This document shows, one piece after another, positions 24,867-27,486 of a DNA stretch of 27,486 bases. The notes below the pieces were generated by a model. The model did no database searches. It worked only from the letters and a program-made list of their open reading frames with translations, and was not told the DNA's origin. Origin of the DNA: a virus. Location: positions 1 through 27,486 of the IMG/VR virus record IMGVR_UViG_3300009418_005501. The stretch is one strand, 5' to 3'. The position numbers and the translations under genes are program-made. Every line of letters begins with the position of its first letter. Position 1 is the first letter of the stretch.

Positions 24867-26142
24867 ACTTTTCTTCGTTCAACTCATTAAGCCAACTTTG
24901 CACATCTACGCTCTCTGAAGCATATTCCTTTAGACAATCATTAAATGCCTTATACTGTTTTTCTTCACTGAAATTTTTTAATACCCATTTCTGAAGATCT
25001 TTGGCCTGCTTTTTAAATCTACCATAGTCTTTATAAATCTCTCTTAATTTCATTTTATAAGAGCCGGGTTGTGCATATGCCCACATTGAGCCTTTTTCTA
25101 ATACACCATCCCAAACAGCATGATCGGGTATTGGCTGAATATCATAGCCCACTTTTCCAAAATGAGCTTTCATTTTTTCTTTGCCAGTTTTCTTATCTTT
25201 TTTAGGTGCAAAAAGAAAATCTATATGGCCGCTCCATGCCGGAGCCACCACTGGAAGTCCTGAATATGCAGCCTCAAACAACGGTAGCCCAAAGCCCTCG
25301 CCATGGGTTAAAGAAACTAAAGCTTTAATTTTTGGATGTTTATACAAAGAATGCATTTCTTCATCCGACATATCTCCATGTAAAAGATATATTTTGCATT
25401 GCCTATTTTCGTACTGTTTCAAAAAGTTTGTAATTGTTTTCGTCGTATGTTCACGATCAATAATTGAATTACCCTTTGTAAAGGCTTTCACAACTAAACC
25501 AACATCCGGATTGTCAATAAATTCCTCAACAAACCACTTAATAGTATTAGATAAATTTTTTCTTGGGCCCCACTGAGCTACCGTGAGGAAATTAAAATCA
25601 GTCTTTAGATCTAAATTTACATTAACATCTTCATATTGTTTTACTGGATAGTGTACAACCTCTACATCCTTTTGGCATTTTAGTTCAGCCTTCTGGCCTG
25701 TATTTTTATCTACGCCATCATACGTAGTTTTTAAAAACACTTGTTTAGAATGTTCCGATACCGTAATTACCTTATTCATATGATTAACTTTTTCAAGCCA
25801 AACCGGAGATACTCTAGTTGTTTCAATTCCAGCAGTTACACCAATATTAACCGGTGCCATTTGCTGCCATTCATTTGGAATTGTAACCTGTATACTAATA
25901 TCGTATTGGGGACGTCCCTGCGTTTGATGGTGATACGCGGCGGTTTTTTGAATTAAGCTATCTAGCCACCGGCGTTCGTCATTATCTTCGTGTATCCAGC
26001 CGCATTGACCCCACGGTACCGGCAATACATGTATATCATATACATCTTCAACTGCTTTGAGAGCCCTTAAAACAAATCTTCCATGTTCTCCGTAACCAGA
26101 TCGAGTCAAAACTGGCGCTCTTACTATTATTTTTTGTTTCAT
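24859..26142 (-). CDS. GT4-family glycosyltransferase
   Basis: A 427-residue GT-B fold glycosyltransferase. The N-terminal strand KIIVRAPVLTRSGYGEHGRF is like those of family 4 enzymes, LTVAQWGPRKN (about 187-197) opens the C-terminal domain, and HGEGFGLPLFEAAYSGLPVVAP (about 279-300) holds the conserved EGFGLPxxE donor motif. I place the start at the ATG at 26142, which overlaps the upstream stop (TAATG) and has an AAAGGA site 6 bases before it. An in-frame TTG 21 bases earlier would add seven residues and has weaker support. The frame continues to a TAA that overlaps the next gene by 8 bases. Confidence 0.9.
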   Translation of the reverse strand: MKQKIIVRAPVLTRSGYGEHGRFVLRALKAVEDVYDIHVLPVPWGQCGWIHEDNDERRWLDSLIQKTAAYHHQTQGRPQYDISIQVTIPNEWQQMAPVNIGVTAGIETTRVSPVWLEKVNHMNKVITVSEHSKQVFLKTTYDGVDKNTGQKAELKCQKDVEVVHYPVKQYEDVNVNLDLKTDFNFLTVAQWGPRKNLSNTIKWFVEEFIDNPDVGLVVKAFTKGNSIIDREHTTKTITNFLKQYENRQCKIYLLHGDMSDEEMHSLYKHPKIKALVSLTHGEGFGLPLFEAAYSGLPVVAPAWSGHIDFLFAPKKDKKTGKEKMKAHFGKVGYDIQPIPDHAVWDGVLEKGSMWAYAQPGSYKMKLREIYKDYGRFKKQAKDLQKWVLKNFSEEKQYKAFNDCLKEYASESVDVQSWLNELNEEKYD

Positions 26143-27422
26143 TATAGTTCCTTTAATTCCCAATTAGTATAGCCATGGCGAGTTTCCCAAGATCCCATTT
26201 CTTCATGTATTGTAGTTAATGTTTTTTCCCATGAACTACAATAGTTTTCGAAATTATAATTTTTTACAACATGATCACGGCCTAATTTTCCCATTTTTTC
26301 TCTTTTTTTCTTCGGCATTTCATACATTTTTAACATAGCATTGATACAATCTTCTCCTGATATACGATCTTCGTAGATCCATGGAATATCTTGAGAACCA
26401 ATAACTGCCTTCGAAGCTGGTTCAATACCAATCCCAAACCAATTTTTTCCATCTGTAACTTGCTCTTGAAGGCCACCCGTCATATTAACAATAATAGGAG
26501 TTTCACAAGACAAGGATTCAAGCGTAGCCAAGCCGAAGCCCTCTGCATCAGCAATATTAATAGTGCAATCACACATGTTATACATCAAAGACAGCACCAT
26601 CGGATCAACCTTTTGTTGAGAAAATAATACTTCTCCGTTGGTCAAGCCCAATTCTAGGAGTATCGCCTCTAGATCTTGGCCATGTTGATCTTTGACATCA
26701 GTGTGCATAATCAATGATGCCTTGTCGTGCCCAACTTTATCTAAAAACTCTTTAAACCAAAAAATCAAAGAGCCGCTCTGTTTTCTTCTAGCATTTCTAT
26801 TATTCCAAAAAAATAAAAATTTACTTTCATCATATTCGTTTCCGAAAGACTTGCCAAAAGAATTTTTTGCAAAATTATCAACATCTTCTACAGGATGTTT
26901 CGAAAATATTTGTGAATCCACCGCATGCGGCAGATACATAGATCTTACATTTGGAGAAACGTTTTTAACAACATCATCAGTTACTTTTGAAATGGTTGCA
27001 ATAAAATCATTTGATTCATAATATTTTTTATTATACGTTGGATAGGGTCGATTATCCCAAACATGGTAATAAACCATTGGCACCAAGGGACGAATCTCAT
27101 TTTCCATTTGCCACAACCAGCCAAAGAATCTAGGATCAGTCATAAACCAAAGAATATCTGGTTTTTCTTGTCTCAAGATAGAACGAAGTAGATCCGGGTT
27201 TCCATACCCATCAACCGGCAATGTTATCCAGTCTTCTCCATATTCCTCCGTCTTAATAGGCTGATAAGTCTGATGTTTCATTGCCCCACCAAGACTAAAA
27301 AATTTAAACTTTCCAGTCTTTAACATCGCCTCAATCATATATTTAGTTTGTGTGCCAACTCCAGATGGAGCAAAAGGCATATCACTAATTGTTAAAACCT
27401 TAATCTTTTTTTGTGTTTCCAA
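26142..27422 (-). CDS. GT4-family glycosyltransferase with TTG start
   Basis: A 426-residue GT-B glycosyltransferase. KIKVLTISDMPFAPSGVGTQTKYM at the N-terminus is the family 4 pattern with its Gly-rich loop. The central FLFFWNNRNARRKQ (about 205-218) and NIADAEGFGLATLESLSCETPIIV (about 288-311) contain the phosphate- and donor-binding residues, including the EGFGLxxxE motif. No in-frame ATG precedes the conserved first strand, and an in-frame TGA lies 4 codons upstream, so the TTG at 27422 is the only sensible start; a GAGGG ribosome site precedes it. Only distantly similar to the neighbouring GT4 enzyme. It is the first complete gene of the sugar block in this window. Confidence 0.88.
   Translation of the reverse strand: METQKKIKVLTISDMPFAPSGVGTQTKYMIEAMLKTGKFKFFSLGGAMKHQTYQPIKTEEYGEDWITLPVDGYGNPDLLRSILRQEKPDILWFMTDPRFFGWLWQMENEIRPLVPMVYYHVWDNRPYPTYNKKYYESNDFIATISKVTDDVVKNVSPNVRSMYLPHAVDSQIFSKHPVEDVDNFAKNSFGKSFGNEYDESKFLFFWNNRNARRKQSGSLIFWFKEFLDKVGHDKASLIMHTDVKDQHGQDLEAILLELGLTNGEVLFSQQKVDPMVLSLMYNMCDCTINIADAEGFGLATLESLSCETPIIVNMTGGLQEQVTDGKNWFGIGIEPASKAVIGSQDIPWIYEDRISGEDCINAMLKMYEMPKKKREKMGKLGRDHVVKNYNFENYCSSWEKTLTTIHEEMGSWETRHGYTNWELKEL
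26149..26154 (-). promoter_or_regulatory. Ribosome binding site deciding the ATG start of the 427-residue GT4
   Basis: On the minus strand AAAGGA sits 6 bases before the ATG at 26142 and lies between the upstream TTG (26163) and this ATG. It therefore favours the ATG over the TTG as the start. Confidence 0.75.
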
Positions 27423-27486
27423 GCTAATCCCTCACTTACAATGTTTTGTATTATAAAATTCGCACGTTCCATATCTACCATGGCAA
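27392..27486 (-). CDS. Possible 3' end of an upstream gene
   Basis: Only the last bases of the window lie upstream of the TTG-started GT4 gene. One frame is open from the edge to a TAA at 27394-27392; it contains an ATG at 27481 and reads MVDMERANFIIQNIVSEG and on to a basic end, but it would overlap the GT4 gene by 31 bases. A second frame reads CHGRYGTCEFYNTKHCK and stops at a TGA (27434-27432), overlapping the ribosome site of the next gene without invading its coding region. Its three Cys and two His look like part of a zinc site. I cannot decide which is real. Confidence 0.3.
   Translation of the reverse strand, partial: AMVDMERANFIIQNIVSEGLAWKHKKRLRF
27429..27433 (-). promoter_or_regulatory. 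Ribosome binding site for the TTG start at 27422
   Basis: On the minus strand GAGGG lies 6 bases before the TTG. It overlaps a TGA at 27434-27432, consistent with coupling to an upstream gene that ends there. Confidence 0.55.

Noticed and set aside
25181-25576. 131-codon open frame on the plus strand
   Set aside because: It is the antisense of the well-supported GT4 gene; its Cys/Ser/Phe-rich composition is typical of a shadow frame.
26143-26163. TTG at 26163 as start of the second GT4 gene
   Set aside because: The AAAGGA ribosome site lies between this TTG and the ATG at 26142, and the ATG forms the TAATG junction usual in this window.

Overview
This window looks like part of the genome of a T4-like contractile-tailed bacteriophage (myovirus). 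It is A+T-rich, every supported gene lies on the minus strand, and coding is almost gapless: most junctions are ATGA or TAATG overlaps or gaps of a few bases. The diagnostic genes are baseplate wedge proteins of the T4 gp6 and gp25 types and a small sigma factor of the T4 gp55 (late transcription) type. I saw no tRNA, integrase, transposase, CRISPR array or convincing terminator. A marine or other aquatic origin is my impression from remembered family resemblances and could not be checked here. The host cannot be read from the sequence.

Transcription runs from high to low coordinates. The upstream part (about 27.4 kb down to 17.9 kb) is a nine-gene carbohydrate block: two GT4-type glycosyltransferases, a short GT-B-like glycosyltransferase, a 682-residue GT2 / ParB-like / nucleotidyltransferase-like fusion, a GT10 (fucosyltransferase-type) enzyme, two adjacent FkbM-type methyltransferases, an extended-SDR nucleotide-sugar epimerase or reductase, and GDP-mannose 4,6-dehydratase. 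Together they could make a GDP-6-deoxyhexose, transfer it and O-methylate the glycan. The target might be the virion itself or the host envelope.

The middle part (17.9 to 16.1 kb) has five small genes: a conserved-looking unknown, an FmdB-type zinc ribbon, a one-pass membrane protein, the gp55-type sigma factor, and a small helical protein that could be a gp33-like late co-activator.

The downstream part (16.1 kb to 1) is tail and baseplate. A 1354-residue protein joins an OB-like N-terminal region, two alpha/beta-hydrolase-like domains (the first apparently dead) and a C-terminal MepA-type (M74) murein endopeptidase. It is followed by a 329-residue putative spike protein with an HxH tip motif, a 2343-residue baseplate-region protein of unknown function, gp25, gp6, and a Ser/Thr/Ala-rich virion protein cut by the left edge. 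The most unusual items are the multi-hydrolase tail protein, the GMD plus GT10 plus FkbM sugar module, the three-part fusion enzyme and the giant baseplate-region protein.
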